A stretch of 64,000 bases of DNA from Levilactobacillus andaensis (GCF_016861695.1 NZ_BOLP01000004.1:186001-250000), one strand, 5' to 3'; counted from the first letter of the stretch, positions 20,908-33,133 are shown. The notes: generated from the sequence alone by a model not told the origin. Numbers and translations are program-made.

Positions 20908-21515
20908 AGCCTACCGCTAATAGCTTTAAAGAAGCTGAGACAACAAAAATCAGTCAAAAACACACCGCTAATGCATTCTCCGTTAACCGTCATCTTATTA
21001 ACGCTAAATGGTATCACGATAAATTTTTAAAATTGCCTCTTCCCAAAGCCGTCAAAGAATCACTTTATCAATCTGCTATGACCATCCTTGAGCATCGAAA
21101 TGGATCTGATTTTGAAGATCTTTATGCCATTGATATCGAAACTGGAACCGTCATAATCTGTAGTCGGCAGGCCACAACTCCTTTACAAGTCGGATTTAAA
21201 ATAGCTGACTAGCATCACATCATCGCCGTCAATCAAATGGTCGTCCTGCTACATAACCATCCTGGAAGCACACGTCCTTCTATTACAGATATACGTACAC
21301 TTTACACAGAAAAACTGGTACTAGCCAGTGTCATCATTGGCCATGACGGGTCCGTTCAATTTCTCACTCTCCCTACTCAAGGTCAACCAATAGATAAGCT
21401 ATTTGATTTCTGGTATACTGCGAACAAGCAAAGTGGCTCAACGAATCAAGAAGCTGTCCTCAAAGCAACTGACAAAATCTACGAAATAGGAGCTGTCTGT
21501 TTTGAAACCTATTAA
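20904..21515 (+). pseudogene. JAB/MPN (RadC-like) domain protein, broken by an in-frame amber codon
   Basis: The frame starts at an ATG overlapping the comC stop (ATGA) and would encode 203 residues, but a TAG at 21210-21212 interrupts it. Upstream is HRNGSDFEDLYAIDIETG; downstream, in the same frame, are LLHNHPGS and RPSITDI, together the JAMM-type metal motif HxHP...S..D. The flanks align as one domain, so a single base change fits best. No ribosome site precedes the ATG at 21237, so restart is unlikely. Relatives occur as isopeptidase-like domains near phage or toxin proteins; the role here is unknown. Confidence 0.75.
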
Positions 21516-21684
21516 AAATGCAGAATATGGTTTACTAATCGATGAGCCCGAGGCAAGGGCCCTAACGCCTGAAGAAATGAAGCATATGGCTGACCAGGAA
21601 AAGGACCCAGTCTACCAAGAATGGATGCGCCAAAAAGAGGCCGAAGCAGAGAAACTCTTTAACTTACGACCATCCTCACACTAA
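21502..21684 (+). CDS. Small acidic protein of unknown function
   Basis: A 60-residue protein starting at a TTG (21502) that overlaps the end of the JAB frame, with GGAG about 9 bases upstream. It is rich in Glu, Lys and Gln (LTPEEMKHMADQEKDPVYQEW and RQKEAEAEKLF), probably helical and soluble. No family is recognised. Its coupling to the JAB gene suggests a partner or substrate-like role, which is only inference. Confidence 0.6.
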   Translation: MKPIKNAEYGLLIDEPEARALTPEEMKHMADQEKDPVYQEWMRQKEAEAEKLFNLRPSSH

Positions 21685-21717
21685 ACTCCACTGAAAATAC
21701 ACACACTAATATGTACG

Positions 21718-21757
21718 TGGCTCGCAATCGGCACAGTGGATTGCGAGCCCTTTTTCT
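21718..21757 (+). terminator. Intrinsic terminator of the comC cassette
   Basis: GGCTCGCAATC, short loop, GATTGCGAGCC followed by CTTTTTC. It ends the plus-strand comC-JAB-small protein unit. Confidence 0.9.
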
Positions 21758-21795
21758 ATCCCAAAGTGCGCCACGATTCAAGTATCTACGCCTAT

Positions 21796-21840
21796 AAAAA
21801 AGGACCCCCACCCGGCAATTGCCAGACAGGAGTCCTTTTC
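21796..21840 (-). terminator. Intrinsic terminator of rpoBC
   Basis: Minus strand AGGACTCCTGTCTGGC, loop AATT, GCCGGGTGGGGGTCCT, then TTTTTT. It lies about 50 bases after the rpoC stop; A-runs on the other arm may make it work both ways. Confidence 0.9.
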
Positions 21841-21892
21841 TCTCTAGTGCTCAGAGTCTAAACGGCTCGTTCCACACTCTACTTAGCTGTCA

Positions 21893-24800
21893 CTAAGCTT
21901 GAGAGTCTTCTTGCATTTGTTTTTCCAAATCGCTGATGGAGTAGACGCCTTCGGTCGATGAGCCACCGACTTCTTTGGGCTTGATCTGACGGTAATCTGG
22001 CATCCCAGTCCCGGCAGGAATAATCTTCCCAATAATAACGTTTTCCTTCAAACCAACCAGTGGATCGTTCTTGCCCCGAATAGCAGCATCGGTCAAGACA
22101 CGCGTCGTTTCCTGGAAGGATGCGGCTGATAAGAAACTGTTCGTTTCCAAAGCAGCCTTGGTGATCCCCAAGATAACTGGACGTGCGGTAGCAGCAATGC
22201 CACCATCGATCAACGTCTGGTAGTTAGCACGACGGAAGTCTTGGATATCCATCAAGGTACCAGGCAGAACGTCGGTATCGCCCGGATCCATGATCCGAAC
22301 CTTACGTAACATTTGCCGAACCATGATTTCCACGTGCTTATCACTGATAGCAACACCTTGCATCCGGTAAACACGTTGCACTTCACCTAAGATGTAAGTT
22401 TCAGTTGATAAGACATCGCGAACCCGCAGCATTTCCTTAGGATCAACAGACCCATAGTTCAATGCAGACCCACGGTGGATAAAGTCGCCTTCAGTGACCC
22501 GCATGCGGGCAGTGATTGGTAACGTGTAACTCCGCGTATCAGCTTCACCCTTAATGGTAATTTCCTTCGTCCGTTCTGCTGGGTTTTCTTCGATTGATTC
22601 AACCGTCCCAGTAACTTCGGTAATTTCAGCTTTACCTTTAGGGTTCCGAGATTCAAATAATTCTTGAACACGAGGAAGCCCTTGGGTGATATCTTCGTTC
22701 CCGGCAACACCACCGGTATGGAAGTTACGCATGGTCAGCTGGGTCCCTGGTTCACCGATAGATTGCGCGGCAACAGTTCCGACAGCTTCACCAACTTCAA
22801 CTTCGTCACCAGTAGCCATGTTCCGGCCGTAACAATGTTCACAAACACCATGTTCAGTGTTGCAAGTAAAGGCGGAACGAATGGTAACTTCTTCAACACC
22901 AGCATCAACGATCTTTTGTGCGGTGTCTTCGACGATCATTTGGTTCTTAGGAACGATAACGTCCCCAGTCTTTGGATCGTAGACGGTCTTTTGGGTGTAA
23001 CGCCCTAAGATCCGGTCGTACAATGGTTCGATCATTTCGTTACCATCAGTGATGGCACGAATCTTCAAACCACGGTCAGTCCCACAATCCTTTTCCCGAA
23101 TGATAACGTCTTGCGCAACATCGACCAGCCGCCGAGTCAGGTAACCTGAGTTGGCAGTCTTGAGGGCCGTATCGGTCATCCCTTTACGAGCACCATGGGT
23201 CGAAATGAACATTTCCATAACCGTCAGGCCTTCACGGAAGTTAGACGTGATCGGCAACTCCATGATTTCACCGTTAGGAGCGGCCATCAGACCACGCATC
23301 CCGGCAAGTTGCGTAAAGTTAGAAATGTTCCCACGAGCACCAGAATCACTCATCATAAAGATAGGGTTCTGTTGGTCGAAACTGTGAATCAAGGCGTTTT
23401 GAATGTCGTCCTTAGCATCGTTCCAGATTCCAATAACTCGTTCGTAACGTTCATGATCGGTAATCAGACCACGACGGAATTGCTTGGTAACCGTAGCAAC
23501 CTGCTTGTGGGCTTCGTCGATAATTTCTGGCTTTTCTTTCAAGTCAGTCACATCGACCATCCCAACAGTCAGGCCAGACTTAGTTGATTCGTTGTAACCC
23601 AAGTCCTTGATGCGGTCAAGCAACTTCGACGTTGCCGTTACCTTGTATTGCTGGTAAACGGCCGCAATAATGTCGGACAAGAAGCCCTTCTTAAATGGTC
23701 CGATAATTTCAGCATTTTGCAGGTAATCGTGAATGTCTTCGCCCGGTGCCAAGAAGTATTTGTCAGGGACGTAGCCGTTCAGGTTCGTGCTGGTTGGTTC
23801 GTTCAAGTATGGGAATGACTTAGGCAGGATGTTGTTGAAAATCAACTTCCCAACGGTCGTCACCATAATCTTGGTGCGTTGATCATCCGTAAACGGCTTA
23901 TCAGGCATCGAGGAAACTTGAACACCGACCCGACTGTGCCAGTGAACTAAACCGTTCCGGTAAGCCAGGACAGCTTCGTTGAGGTCGGTAAAGATCATAC
24001 CTTCCCCTTCACGATTATCTTCTTCCATGGTCAGGTAGTAGTTCCCGATAACCATATCTTGTGAAGGCGCAACAACTGGCTTACCACTGGCAGGAGCCAA
24101 AATGTGGTGAGCAGCCAGCATCAGCAAACGTGCTTCAGCTTGTGCTTCGTCAGATAAAGGAACGTGGATGGCCATTTGGTCCCCATCGAAATCGGCGTTG
24201 TAAGCTTCACAAGCCAATGGGTGAAGCCGCATTGCCTTACCACTAACCAAAACAGGTTCGAACGCTTGAATCCCCAAACGGTGAAGCGTAGGGGCCCGGT
24301 TCAACAGAACAGGGTGTTCCTTGATGACGTCTTCCAAAACATTAAAGACATCGTCATCTTCACGGTCAATTTGGCGCTTGGCGTTCTTGATGTTAGAAGC
24401 TAACCCACGAGCAACCAATTCCTTCATGATAAATGGCCGGAATAATTCCAAAGCCATTGGAACTGGCAGACCCATTTGGTTGAACTTGAGGGAAGGACCT
24501 ACGTCGATAACGGAACGACCAGAGTAGTCAACCCGCTTCCCTAACAAGTTTTGACGGAACCGACCTTGCTTCCCTTTCAACATGTGTGAAAGAGACTTCA
24601 ATGGACGGTTACCAGGACCAGCCACTGGACGGCCACGACGACCGTTATCAATCAAGGCGTCAACGGCTTCTTGTAACATCCGCTTTTCGTTTTGAACGAT
24701 AATACCAGGTGCATTTAAGTCCAGTAAACGCTTCAACCGGCTGTTCCGGTTGATAACCCGCCGGTACAAGTCGTTCAGGTCGGACGTTGCGAAACGACCA

Positions 24801-25540
24801 CCTTCGAGTTGTACCATTGGACGAAGATCAGGTGGGATTACCGGAATAGCATCCATTACCATCCACTCCGGACGGTTACCAGATGTCACGAAGGCTTCCA
24901 AGATGTCCAAACGACGAACGGCACGCGTCCGCTTTTGGCCAGTGGCTTCCTTCAATTCTTCCTTTAATTCCTTGACTTCTTTTTCAAGGTCTACGGCCAT
25001 CAACAATTTCTTGATGGCTTCGGCACCCATTTCAGCCTTAAAGGCAGTGCTACCGTATTCGATGAGCTTGTCACGGTAATCACGTTCGGAAAGCAATTGC
25101 TTCTTTTCGAGTGGCGTGTTACCTGGATCTAAGACCACGTAGGAAGCGAAGTAAATAATTTCTTCCAACGCACGGGGACTCATGTCGAGGACTAAGCCCA
25201 TCCGACTTGGGATACCCTTGAAGTACCAGATGTGAGTGACAGGAGCAGCCAATTCGATATGGCCCATCCGTTCACGACGAACCTTAGAACGGGTAACTTC
25301 AACCCCACAACGGTCACAAACGACACCCTTGTAACGGATCCGCTTGTATTTCCCACAGGCACATTCCCAGTCCTTAGTAGGGCCAAAAATCCGCTCGTCG
25401 AATAGCCCGTCTTTTTCAGGCTTTAATGTCCGGTAGTTGATGGTTTCAGGCTTTTTGACTTCCCCGTAAGACCAGCTACGGATCTTATCAGGTGAAGCCA
25501 GCCCGATCTGCATGCTTTCGAACTTATTGACATCGACCAA
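21893..25540 (-). CDS. rpoC: DNA-directed RNA polymerase beta' subunit
   Basis: Catalytic subunit of 1215 residues. The N-terminal zinc ribbon has [19 protein letters not shown] near residues 60-78, and the active-site magnesium loop reads [11 protein letters not shown] second zinc cluster (CGT...C...CEHC) lies in the C-terminal third. The start is a TTG at 25540, 8 bases after GGGAGG. It follows rpoB after 21 bases; both share the rpoB promoter. Confidence 0.98.
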   Translation of the reverse strand: MVDVNKFESMQIGLASPDKIRSWSYGEVKKPETINYRTLKPEKDGLFDERIFGPTKDWECACGKYKRIRYKGVVCDRCGVEVTRSKVRRERMGHIELAAPVTHIWYFKGIPSRMGLVLDMSPRALEEIIYFASYVVLDPGNTPLEKKQLLSERDYRDKLIEYGSTAFKAEMGAEAIKKLLMAVDLEKEVKELKEELKEATGQKRTRAVRRLDILEAFVTSGNRPEWMVMDAIPVIPPDLRPMVQLEGGRFATSDLNDLYRRVINRNSRLKRLLDLNAPGIIVQNEKRMLQEAVDALIDNGRRGRPVAGPGNRPLKSLSHMLKGKQGRFRQNLLGKRVDYSGRSVIDVGPSLKFNQMGLPVPMALELFRPFIMKELVARGLASNIKNAKRQIDREDDDVFNVLEDVIKEHPVLLNRAPTLHRLGIQAFEPVLVSGKAMRLHPLACEAYNADFDGDQMAIHVPLSDEAQAEARLLMLAAHHILAPASGKPVVAPSQDMVIGNYYLTMEEDNREGEGMIFTDLNEAVLAYRNGLVHWHSRVGVQVSSMPDKPFTDDQRTKIMVTTVGKLIFNNILPKSFPYLNEPTSTNLNGYVPDKYFLAPGEDIHDYLQNAEIIGPFKKGFLSDIIAAVYQQYKVTATSKLLDRIKDLGYNESTKSGLTVGMVDVTDLKEKPEIIDEAHKQVATVTKQFRRGLITDHERYERVIGIWNDAKDDIQNALIHSFDQQNPIFMMSDSGARGNISNFTQLAGMRGLMAAPNGEIMELPITSNFREGLTVMEMFISTHGARKGMTDTALKTANSGYLTRRLVDVAQDVIIREKDCGTDRGLKIRAITDGNEMIEPLYDRILGRYTQKTVYDPKTGDVIVPKNQMIVEDTAQKIVDAGVEEVTIRSAFTCNTEHGVCEHCYGRNMATGDEVEVGEAVGTVAAQSIGEPGTQLTMRNFHTGGVAGNEDITQGLPRVQELFESRNPKGKAEITEVTGTVESIEENPAERTKEITIKGEADTRSYTLPITARMRVTEGDFIHRGSALNYGSVDPKEMLRVRDVLSTETYILGEVQRVYRMQGVAISDKHVEIMVRQMLRKVRIMDPGDTDVLPGTLMDIQDFRRANYQTLIDGGIAATARPVILGITKAALETNSFLSAASFQETTRVLTDAAIRGKNDPLVGLKENVIIGKIIPAGTGMPDYRQIKPKEVGGSSTEGVYSISDLEKQMQEDSQA

Positions 25541-25561
25541 AGAAGCGACCTCCCTTATTAA

Positions 25562-28500
25562 TTAGTCTTGAGTGTTCGGTTGACTTTCATTTTTCGTAGG
25601 TGCAGGCGTTGCCTTAGCATCATCGGTCTGAGCAGCGGCTTTCCGTTGTTCTTCTTGCTGTTGCGCGTACTTGCTCAAAGCATCAACGTTCACAACATCA
25701 TCGTCATCATCGTCCATATCGCGGAGTTCGATTTCTTCGTTGTTCCCGTTTAAGACCTTCATGTCCAGCCCTAAGGATTGTAATTCCTTGACCAGAACAC
25801 GGAATGATTCAGGCACACCAGGCTTAGGAATTGGATCGCCCTTAACGATAGCTTCGTAGGTCTTAACCCGACCAACCACGTCATCGGACTTGTACGTCAA
25901 GATTTCTTGTAACGTATAAGCGGCACCGTAAGCTTCCAAAGCCCAAACTTCCATTTCACCAAACCGTTGGCCACCAAATTGCGCTTTACCACCAAGTGGT
26001 TGTTGCGTAACCAGTGAGTAAGGTCCGATGGAACGGGCGTGCATCTTGTCGTCGACCATGTGGGCCAACTTCAGGTAGTTCATGACACCAACGGCAACCC
26101 GCTTGTCGAATGGTTCACCGGTCCGGCCATCGTATAAGACAGTCTTAGCATCGGCAGCCATCCCAGCTTCCTTAACAGCGTCCGCGATATCAGTATCTTG
26201 GGCACCATCGAAGACAGGCGTCGCAATGTGAATGCCCAACTTACGAGCAGCCATCCCCAAATGCAATTCGAGCACTTGCCCGATGTTCATCCGAGAAGGC
26301 ACACCCATTGGACTCAGCATGATGTCGATTGGCGTCCCATCTGGCATGTACGGCATATCTTCTTCAGGGATAACGACTGAAACAGTCCCCTTGTTACCGT
26401 GACGACCAGACATCTTGTCCCCAACTTGGATCTTCCGCTTTTGCGCGATGTAGACCCGAACCATCATGTTAACACCAGGAGAAAGTTCATCACCATTTTC
26501 ACGTGTGAAGATCTTAACGTCCTGGATGATCCCGCCACCACCATGTGGAACCTTAAGTGAAGTATCCCGAACTTCGCGAGCCTTTTCACCAAAGATAGCA
26601 TGGAGTAACCGTTCCTCAGCGGATAATTCAGTCACACCCTTAGGCGTCACTTTACCAACTAAGATGTCGCCGTCTTGAACTTCGGCACCAACACGGATAA
26701 TCCCGTCTTCGTCCAAGTTCTTCAAGGCGTCTTCACCCACGTTAGGAATTTCGCGAGTCATTTCTTCAGGTCCAAGCTTCGTGTCACGTGCTTCTGATTC
26801 GTATTCTTCAATATGAATCGACGTGTAAACGTCATCGCGAACCAAACGTTCGTTGATTCCGATGGCATCTTCGAAGTTGTACCCTTGCCAAGTCATGAAG
26901 GCAACTAATGGGTTTTGACCTAAAGCCAATTCCCCATTTTCCATTGAAGGACCATCAGCCAAGATTTCGTCGTTGTCGACGTGATCGCCAACCTTAACGA
27001 TTGGACGTTGGTTGTAGTTCTTCCCACCGTTTGACCGGCGGAACTTCATGAGCTTGTAAGTGTCGAGCGCACCGTCTTCACGCCGTACGCGGATTTCCCG
27101 TGCATCAACGTATTCAACAGTTCCGTCGTGTTGGCTGATTAAGGCAACACCGGAATCATGCGCTGCTTTGTATTCAATACCAGTCCCAACTAATGGGGCG
27201 TGAGGGTCCAGCAATGGCACAGCTTGCCGTTGCATGTTGGCACCCATCAAGGCCCGGTTGGAGTCATCGTTTTCCAAGAAAGGAATACATGCCGTGGCCA
27301 CAGCAACTACTTGCTTAGGCGAAACATCCATGTAGTCAATCCGGTCCGCACTGGTTTCAATGTTTTCGGACTTTGCACGTGCCATGATGGTGTCGGTATC
27401 AAATGAACCGTCATCGTTCAATGGCGTGTTGGCTTGAGCCACCACGTAGTTATCTTCTTCGTCAGCCGTCAGGTAATCGATCTTGTCGGTAACCTTGTGC
27501 GTATCCCATGAGACACGACGGTATGGCGTTTCGATGAAGCCGTAGCGGTTAACCCGTGCATAACTGGACAAACTGTTGATCAACCCAATGTTAGGTCCTT
27601 CAGGCGTTTCAATTGGGCACATCCGGCCATAGTGGGTATAGTGAACGTCCCGGACTTCATATCCGGCACGGTCACGCGTCAAACCACCAGGTCCAAGGGC
27701 AGACAAACGCCGCTTATGGGTTAATTCACCCAGTGGGTTGGTCTGATCCATGAATTGTGACAATTGAGATGAACCGAAGAATTCCTTAATGGAAGCAACC
27801 ACTGGCCGAATGTTGATCAATTGTTGTGGCGTTACCGTCGCAGCATCTTGAATTGACATCCGTTCACGCACAACCCGTTCCATCCGAGATAACCCGATCC
27901 GGAATTGGTTTTGCAGGAGTTCACCCACGGAACGAATCCGCCGGTTACCCAAGTGGTCAATATCATCGGTGTTCCCGATGCCTAATTGTAAGTTGAAGAA
28001 GTAGTTCATGGAAGCAATGATATCAGCTGGACGAATGTGCTTCAGCTTGATATCAATGTTGCCATTCCCAATAACGGGAACTTCTTGTTCAGGGTCATCT
28101 GGTGATTGCACCTTGATGATCTGTAACTTCAATGGTTCAGTGACAACGGCTTCGTCTGAAGGTTGGAAAGTTACCATCTTGAAGTCTTCTTGGTCCAAGA
28201 ATGGTGCCAAGGTCTTCATGACGTCCTTGTCAACGACCGTGCCCTTTTGTGCGATAACTTCACCGGTATCTGGGTCAGCTAACGTTTCGGCTAAGGTCAG
28301 GCCCAGTAACCGGGTCTTCAAGCTTAACTTCTTGTTGGTCTTGTAACGACCAACGGGAGCCATGTCGTAACGCTTTGGATCAAAGAACCGTGCAGTCAGC
28401 AAACTCCGTGAAGAGTCAGCCGTCTTAGGTTCACCTGGACGTAGGCGTTCGTAGATGTCCTTTAAGGATTCTTCGACACGTGAATCGTCGGTGTTCTTGT

Positions 28501-29176
28501 GAATATCCTTTTCCAACGTTGCCATTAAGCTTTCGTTGTCACCTAAGATATCCAAGATTTCGTCATCGGAACCGAACCCTAATGCCCGAACTAATTCGGT
28601 CATTGGAATCTTCCGTGTCCGGTCGATTCGAACGTAAGAGATGTTCTTAGCGTCCGTTTCAAATTCTAGCCAAGCCCCCCGGTTAGGAATAACCGTGGCA
28701 CCGTAAACGGTCCGGCCATTCTTATCGGTATCTTCATTGAAGTAAACTCCTGGTGACCGGACTAATTGAGAAACAATAACCCGTTCTGCCCCGTTGATAA
28801 TGAAGGTCCCTTGGGCCGTCATTAATGGGAAGTCACCGAAGAAGACATCTTGCGACTTAATTTCACCCGTTTCGTGGTTGGTCAAACGTAAGGTGACGTG
28901 AAGTGGTGCTGAATAGTTCGCGTCGTGTTCCCGTGCTTCATCCACGCTATATTTGGGTTCCAGTAATTGATAATCAACAAACTCTAACGAAAGGTTTCCT
29001 TGAAAATCTTCGATTGGCATGATGTCGTCGAACATATCACGCAAACCTTCGTCGAGGAACCAGTTGTAAGAATTGGTTTGAATCTCGATTAAGTTAGGTA
29101 AATCAAGAACTTCCTTGATCCGCGAATAGCTACGGCGAGTACGGTGTTTCCCGTATTTCACTAAGTGTCCTGCCAA
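25562..29176 (-). CDS. rpoB: DNA-directed RNA polymerase beta subunit
   Basis: Core subunit of 1204 residues. I choose the TTG at 29176 (then [21 protein letters not shown]), since the GTG three codons earlier is inside the GAGGTG ribosome site. The rifampicin pocket [21 protein letters not shown] then LSALGPGG keeps the aspartate, histidine and serine of sensitive enzymes. The acidic tail ([10 protein letters not shown] and a Gln/Ala-rich end) is a Firmicute-type extension. Confidence 0.97.
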   Translation of the reverse strand: MAGHLVKYGKHRTRRSYSRIKEVLDLPNLIEIQTNSYNWFLDEGLRDMFDDIMPIEDFQGNLSLEFVDYQLLEPKYSVDEAREHDANYSAPLHVTLRLTNHETGEIKSQDVFFGDFPLMTAQGTFIINGAERVIVSQLVRSPGVYFNEDTDKNGRTVYGATVIPNRGAWLEFETDAKNISYVRIDRTRKIPMTELVRALGFGSDDEILDILGDNESLMATLEKDIHKNTDDSRVEESLKDIYERLRPGEPKTADSSRSLLTARFFDPKRYDMAPVGRYKTNKKLSLKTRLLGLTLAETLADPDTGEVIAQKGTVVDKDVMKTLAPFLDQEDFKMVTFQPSDEAVVTEPLKLQIIKVQSPDDPEQEVPVIGNGNIDIKLKHIRPADIIASMNYFFNLQLGIGNTDDIDHLGNRRIRSVGELLQNQFRIGLSRMERVVRERMSIQDAATVTPQQLINIRPVVASIKEFFGSSQLSQFMDQTNPLGELTHKRRLSALGPGGLTRDRAGYEVRDVHYTHYGRMCPIETPEGPNIGLINSLSSYARVNRYGFIETPYRRVSWDTHKVTDKIDYLTADEEDNYVVAQANTPLNDDGSFDTDTIMARAKSENIETSADRIDYMDVSPKQVVAVATACIPFLENDDSNRALMGANMQRQAVPLLDPHAPLVGTGIEYKAAHDSGVALISQHDGTVEYVDAREIRVRREDGALDTYKLMKFRRSNGGKNYNQRPIVKVGDHVDNDEILADGPSMENGELALGQNPLVAFMTWQGYNFEDAIGINERLVRDDVYTSIHIEEYESEARDTKLGPEEMTREIPNVGEDALKNLDEDGIIRVGAEVQDGDILVGKVTPKGVTELSAEERLLHAIFGEKAREVRDTSLKVPHGGGGIIQDVKIFTRENGDELSPGVNMMVRVYIAQKRKIQVGDKMSGRHGNKGTVSVVIPEEDMPYMPDGTPIDIMLSPMGVPSRMNIGQVLELHLGMAARKLGIHIATPVFDGAQDTDIADAVKEAGMAADAKTVLYDGRTGEPFDKRVAVGVMNYLKLAHMVDDKMHARSIGPYSLVTQQPLGGKAQFGGQRFGEMEVWALEAYGAAYTLQEILTYKSDDVVGRVKTYEAIVKGDPIPKPGVPESFRVLVKELQSLGLDMKVLNGNNEEIELRDMDDDDDDVVNVDALSKYAQQQEEQRKAAAQTDDAKATPAPTKNESQPNTQD

Positions 29177-29264
29177 GTTGTTCACCTCTCCTATTTATTC
29201 TGTGGACTGGCCAAACCGTTATGTTACATTTTGATTACAAATTACTTTTGACCCGGTTTTTTGG

Positions 29265-29311
29265 CAAAAAAAATCCAAAAACAAACCCAATTTGATTTGC
29301 TTTTGGCTTCT
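29265..29311 (-). terminator. Attenuator-like hairpin in the rpoB leader
   Basis: Between the rpoB promoter and start, minus-strand CCAAAAGCAAA pairs with TTTGTTTTTGG over 11 positions (one G-U), followed by A and eight T. Its place after the promoter makes it a candidate conditional terminator of rpoBC. Confidence 0.6.
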
Positions 29312-29377
29312 TATAACGGCAACGCCGGACAATAGATCGTCGCTGCCAATTTCAGTTCACAGTTGCATACGAATAAT

Positions 29378-29406
29378 ATAATACTAAATTAGTTCTGAAA
29401 TGTCAA
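29378..29406 (-). promoter_or_regulatory. rpoBC promoter
   Basis: Minus strand TTGACA (29401-29406), 17-base spacer, TATTAT (29378-29383). The leader to the rpoB start is about 200 bases long. Confidence 0.85.
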
Positions 29407-29462
29407 TGACGAACACTCATGATTTCTGGCTAAAACCTGATTATCACCAGAAACTGGTTCCC

Positions 29463-30068
29463 CTACTTCTTAACTGCGACGCCAAATAGAATCAGGCGAA
29501 CCAGTGCCACCGTTTGCTCGTGTTGTGAAGCATCTGCCGCCCCGACGTGGTGGAATGTATTGAAGAGCGGACTGAGGCTCGTGAGATAGAAGGATGCGGC
29601 ATCCTGAGGCGCAATGTCTGGTTGTAGCGTTACGATCCCCAATTCAAAGAAATGTTGGAGTGGCCCCACGTAATCCTGGCCAAACACCATCCCAAGTTGC
29701 CGCTTATTTTCCGGCTTGAGATACTTAAAGCTGCTGTGGATCACCGTAAAGACATCGCGGGGATGAATCGCAGTCAACACTTCCGTAATCTGAACCAAGG
29801 CGTCAACGGGGTCAGGATTCTCCGCAACGGCTAGCTGCTCGTTGACCTGAGTCAATCCTGCCCTAATTTCAGCCCCCACAGTTTTAATGACCTCAAGAAA
29901 AATAACCTCTTTGTCACTAAAGTGGTGGTACAGTGCCGGTTGTGTAATGCCCACTTCTTTTGCAATATCTCTGGTAGAGGTTGCTTGATACCCCTGCGAC
30001 AAGAACTGCTCCCGTGCGGCCTCTAAAATGGCCGTGTGCGTGTGGGTCAACTGCTCTTCTCTTTTCAT
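29463..30068 (-). CDS. TetR/AcrR family transcriptional regulator
   Basis: A 201-residue repressor-type protein. The N-terminal helix-turn-helix (about residues 10-55) reads ILEAAREQFLSQGYQATSTRDIA, then GITQPALYHHFSDKEVIF, classic for TetR. The C-terminal ligand domain is not assignable. Start: ATG at 30068 with GGGAG upstream; a longer frame to 30125 lacks a site. No divergent target gene adjoins it, so its regulon is unknown. Confidence 0.9.
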   Translation of the reverse strand: MKREEQLTHTHTAILEAAREQFLSQGYQATSTRDIAKEVGITQPALYHHFSDKEVIFLEVIKTVGAEIRAGLTQVNEQLAVAENPDPVDALVQITEVLTAIHPRDVFTVIHSSFKYLKPENKRQLGMVFGQDYVGPLQHFFELGIVTLQPDIAPQDAASFYLTSLSPLFNTFHHVGAADASQHEQTVALVRLILFGVAVKK

Positions 30069-30170
30069 TGGTGGCTCCCGTCCTTTCGTCTCTCGTACTG
30101 TAAGTGTACCACAGCCACTTATCACCAGCTAGACCAAGTAACAGTTAATGCTTACGATTCGTGTAAAATG

Positions 30171-30310
30171 ACCGCGCTCCGGCTGCCAGGGATTCCGCCT
30201 GCTGTGGGGACGCTCCGGACTGAGGAACGGTCCTCTCGCTCGCTTTTAAGCCGCGAAGATCATGCGTCTTAAAAGTCGCCCATCCCTGACCTCCTCCGGC
30301 TCTGATTGTG
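30171..30310. repeat. Dispersed palindromic element A, copy 1
   Basis: Starts GCTCCGGCTGCCAGGGATTCC and ends CATCCCTGACCTCCTCCGG with GCTCTGATTGTG. Arms are complementary, and an inner hairpin (CTTTTAAG...GTCTTAAAAG) lies between. Related copies lie at 40028, 50955 and 59591 (inverted). Non-coding; function unknown. Confidence 0.75.
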
Positions 30311-30566
30311 CCACTTCAATTACAGCCATTCACTGCTTTAGACTGTGCTCAAATCGTCCTGTAGATGTCCTGATACAAGTGCTGTAACGACGCCATCTGT
30401 ACGAGCATAGTCGGTATGAGTCTGGCCAATACCCATTCCAGCTAGCCAGCGACTGCCGCACTCAACTCGAATAGTGAATGGCAAACACAACGACAACCTG
30501 CTTCTCCCCACTCAGACCATCACTACTAGTCCGCACCAAATTATCTCCTTCCACCCACCTTCTACA
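30311..30566. other. Gene-free gap between element A and the clpC terminator
   Basis: No supported gene or RNA. The open frames here are short and lack ribosome sites. Confidence 0.5.
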
Positions 30567-30612
30567 ATAAAAAGCAGTGTGCCCAGGTCATCCCCAGCGC
30601 ACACTGCTTTCA
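30567..30612 (-). terminator. Intrinsic terminator of ctsR-clpC
   Basis: Minus strand AAAGCAGTGTGCGC, loop, GGCACACTGCTTTTTA. It lies just beyond the clpC stop. Confidence 0.9.
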
Positions 30613-30623
30613 ATCGGTTCAGT

Positions 30624-33116
30624 TTAGTTCGTGGCAACCGCCGTTTTCTTGGTGGCTGACTTGACGCTGACCGTGATCTTACCTTGGGTGGCCCCAATCG
30701 TCACTTGGTCGTTGGTCTTGACCTCGCCATTTAAGAGTTCTTCACTCAGCTTATCCTCAACCTGCGTTTGCAGTGCCCGACGGATCGGCCGTGCCCCATA
30801 TTCTGGGTCAAAGCCCGCCTTGGCCACGGCATCAATCGCTGCAGGTGTAATCTTCAGCTTGATGTCTTGCTCTGCCACGCGGTCGACAATCTGCTTAGCC
30901 ATCAACTTCACAATTTCGTGGAGTTCTGGCTTCTTCAGGGAGTGGAAGATGACCGTTTCGTCAATCCGGTTCAAGAATTCTGGCCGGAATGATTGCTTCA
31001 ACGTTTCCCGGATGGTTTGTGCCATTGCCCGGTAATCGTTGGCCATATCTTCGGCACCGAAACCAACGGTCTTTTCATCCCGTAACTTCGTTGCCCCCAA
31101 GTTGGACGTCATAATCAGAATTGTATTTCTGAAATCAACCTTCCGTCCTTTGGAATCAGTCAAGTAACCGTCATCTAAGACTTGAAGTAAAATGTTGAAG
31201 ACATCTGGATGGGCCTTTTCAACTTCATCAAAGAGCACAACAGAGTATGGCTTTTGACGAACCTTTTCCGTCAACTGGCCACCCTCGTCGTAGCCTACGT
31301 AACCTGGCGCGGACCCAATCAAACGACTGGTCGAGTATTTCTCCATGTATTCGCTCATGTCGACCCGAATCATGTTGTCTTCGGAACCAAACATCGCTTC
31401 GGCCAAAGCCTTAGCTAATTCGGTCTTCCCGACACCGGTTGGTCCGAGGAACATAAAGGACCCAATTGGCCGGTTCGGATCTTTCAATCCGGAGCGGGCC
31501 CGCCGAATGGCACGAGAAACGGCTGAAACAGCTTCTTCTTGCCCAACTACCCGTTCATGTAAAATCTTTTCCAAATTGACCAGACGATCTGCATCCGTTT
31601 GCTTCAACTGGGTAACGGGAACGCCCGTCCACTCAGCGACAACGTCTGCCACGTCTTCACCGGTCACGTTTAAACTGTAGTGCCGTTCCGGTGCATCGGC
31701 AGCGGCCGCAGCAGCCTTGGCCTTCCGTGCTTCGATTTTCTCACGTAACTGCATTTCTTTCGTCCGCAGTTCCGCAGCCTTTTCGAAGTTTTGGTCTTCA
31801 ATGGCCGCTTCCTTGTCAGCAGACAGCTGATTCAGTTCTTGAACCTGCTTGCTAGCTGGCGTTGGCTTGTCCATTTGGTCGATGCGGACCTTGGCAGAGG
31901 CTTCATCCATCAAGTCGATCGCCTTATCTGGTAAGAAACGGTCGCTGATGTAACGGGTGGACAGCTTTACAGCTTGGTCCAGTGCTTCATCGCTAATGTT
32001 GACGTGATGGTGATCCTCATACCGTGGCCGTAAGCCCTTCAAAATTTCTAAGGCTTCGTCCGGCGTTGGTTCGTCGACCTGAACGGTAGCAAACCGCCGT
32101 TCCAGCGCAGCATCGGATTCAATGTACTTTTGGTATTCGTCCAACGTGGTGGCCCCAATGGTTTGGAGTTCACCCCGTGCTAAGGCTGGCTTTAAGATGT
32201 TCGAGGCATCGATGGCCCCTTCAGCCCCCCCAGCACCGATCAGTGTGTGTAACTCATCAATGAAGAGAATGACTTGGCCATCGTTGTAGATTTCTTCGAT
32301 AACCTTCTTCAAACGGTCTTCAAATTCACCACGGTACTTGGTCCCAGCAACTAATGAGCCCATGTCGAGCATCATCAGCCGTTTCTGTTGCATGTCTTCT
32401 GGAACATCGCCGGCAACGATCCGTTGGGCCAAGCCCTCGGCAATCGCCGTCTTCCCGACACCAGGTTCCCCAATCAAAACAGGGTTGTTCTTGGTCCGCC
32501 GACTCAGGATCTGGATGACCCGCTTAACTTCCTTGTTCCGACCAACCGTTGGGTCCATGCGACCTTCCTTGGCTGATTCGGTTAAGTCCCGGGCCAGAGA
32601 ATCCAGCGTTGGCGTTCCACCTTGTGGGGCGCCCCGCCGAGCACGGGCATCGTTACGACGCTTAGGTGTGTCAGAAATCCCTAACTTGCGCAGCACTACC
32701 TTACGGGCATCGACGAGTTCAACATTTAAGTTCTTCAGGATTCGGGAAGATAAAATCGTTTCATCACTCAATAGTGCCAGTAGCAAGTGTTCCGTGCCGA
32801 TCTTAGTTGCGCCCAACCGCTTAGCTTCATCGCCAGCTAAGGCTAACATTGCCTTGGCCTTTGGCGAGTATGGCAGGTAGCTATCCTTATCGACATTCGC
32901 TAAGGTCCCGTAGCCGGTAAAACGTTCAATTTCTTCACGAACGTCATCATCGGTTACAGAAAACTGCTGTAAAACCTTGTTGGCAATACCATTTTTTTCA
33001 ATGGTGAGGGCCAGCAATAAGTGTTCCGTACCCACCGCTTGGTGCTTAAAATATTTTGCTTGTTCCTGTGCCAAAACTAAGACACTCTTAGCACTCGGTG
33101 TAAATAGGTTATCCAT
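30624..33116 (-). CDS. clpC: ATP-dependent Clp protease ATP-binding subunit ClpC
   Basis: Hsp100 unfoldase that feeds proteins to ClpP, 830 residues. Order: Clp-N repeat domain (1-145), first AAA+ module with GEPGVGKT at 216-223, a middle domain with a UVR-like stretch ([21 protein letters not shown]), and a second AAA+ module with GPTGVGKT. The middle domain in other Firmicutes binds adaptors such as MecA. It follows ctsR by 17 bases in a two-gene heat-shock operon; mcsA and mcsB are absent, usual for lactobacilli. Confidence 0.97.
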   Translation of the reverse strand: MDNLFTPSAKSVLVLAQEQAKYFKHQAVGTEHLLLALTIEKNGIANKVLQQFSVTDDDVREEIERFTGYGTLANVDKDSYLPYSPKAKAMLALAGDEAKRLGATKIGTEHLLLALLSDETILSSRILKNLNVELVDARKVVLRKLGISDTPKRRNDARARRGAPQGGTPTLDSLARDLTESAKEGRMDPTVGRNKEVKRVIQILSRRTKNNPVLIGEPGVGKTAIAEGLAQRIVAGDVPEDMQQKRLMMLDMGSLVAGTKYRGEFEDRLKKVIEEIYNDGQVILFIDELHTLIGAGGAEGAIDASNILKPALARGELQTIGATTLDEYQKYIESDAALERRFATVQVDEPTPDEALEILKGLRPRYEDHHHVNISDEALDQAVKLSTRYISDRFLPDKAIDLMDEASAKVRIDQMDKPTPASKQVQELNQLSADKEAAIEDQNFEKAAELRTKEMQLREKIEARKAKAAAAAADAPERHYSLNVTGEDVADVVAEWTGVPVTQLKQTDADRLVNLEKILHERVVGQEEAVSAVSRAIRRARSGLKDPNRPIGSFMFLGPTGVGKTELAKALAEAMFGSEDNMIRVDMSEYMEKYSTSRLIGSAPGYVGYDEGGQLTEKVRQKPYSVVLFDEVEKAHPDVFNILLQVLDDGYLTDSKGRKVDFRNTILIMTSNLGATKLRDEKTVGFGAEDMANDYRAMAQTIRETLKQSFRPEFLNRIDETVIFHSLKKPELHEIVKLMAKQIVDRVAEQDIKLKITPAAIDAVAKAGFDPEYGARPIRRALQTQVEDKLSEELLNGEVKTNDQVTIGATQGKITVSVKSATKKTAVATN

Positions 33117-33133
33117 TGCAACTCCTCACTTTC

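Noticed and set aside
21237-21515. Second half of the JAB gene as a separate protein
   Set aside because: The ATG has no ribosome site and the frame is the same as the upstream part, so a nonsense mutation is simpler.
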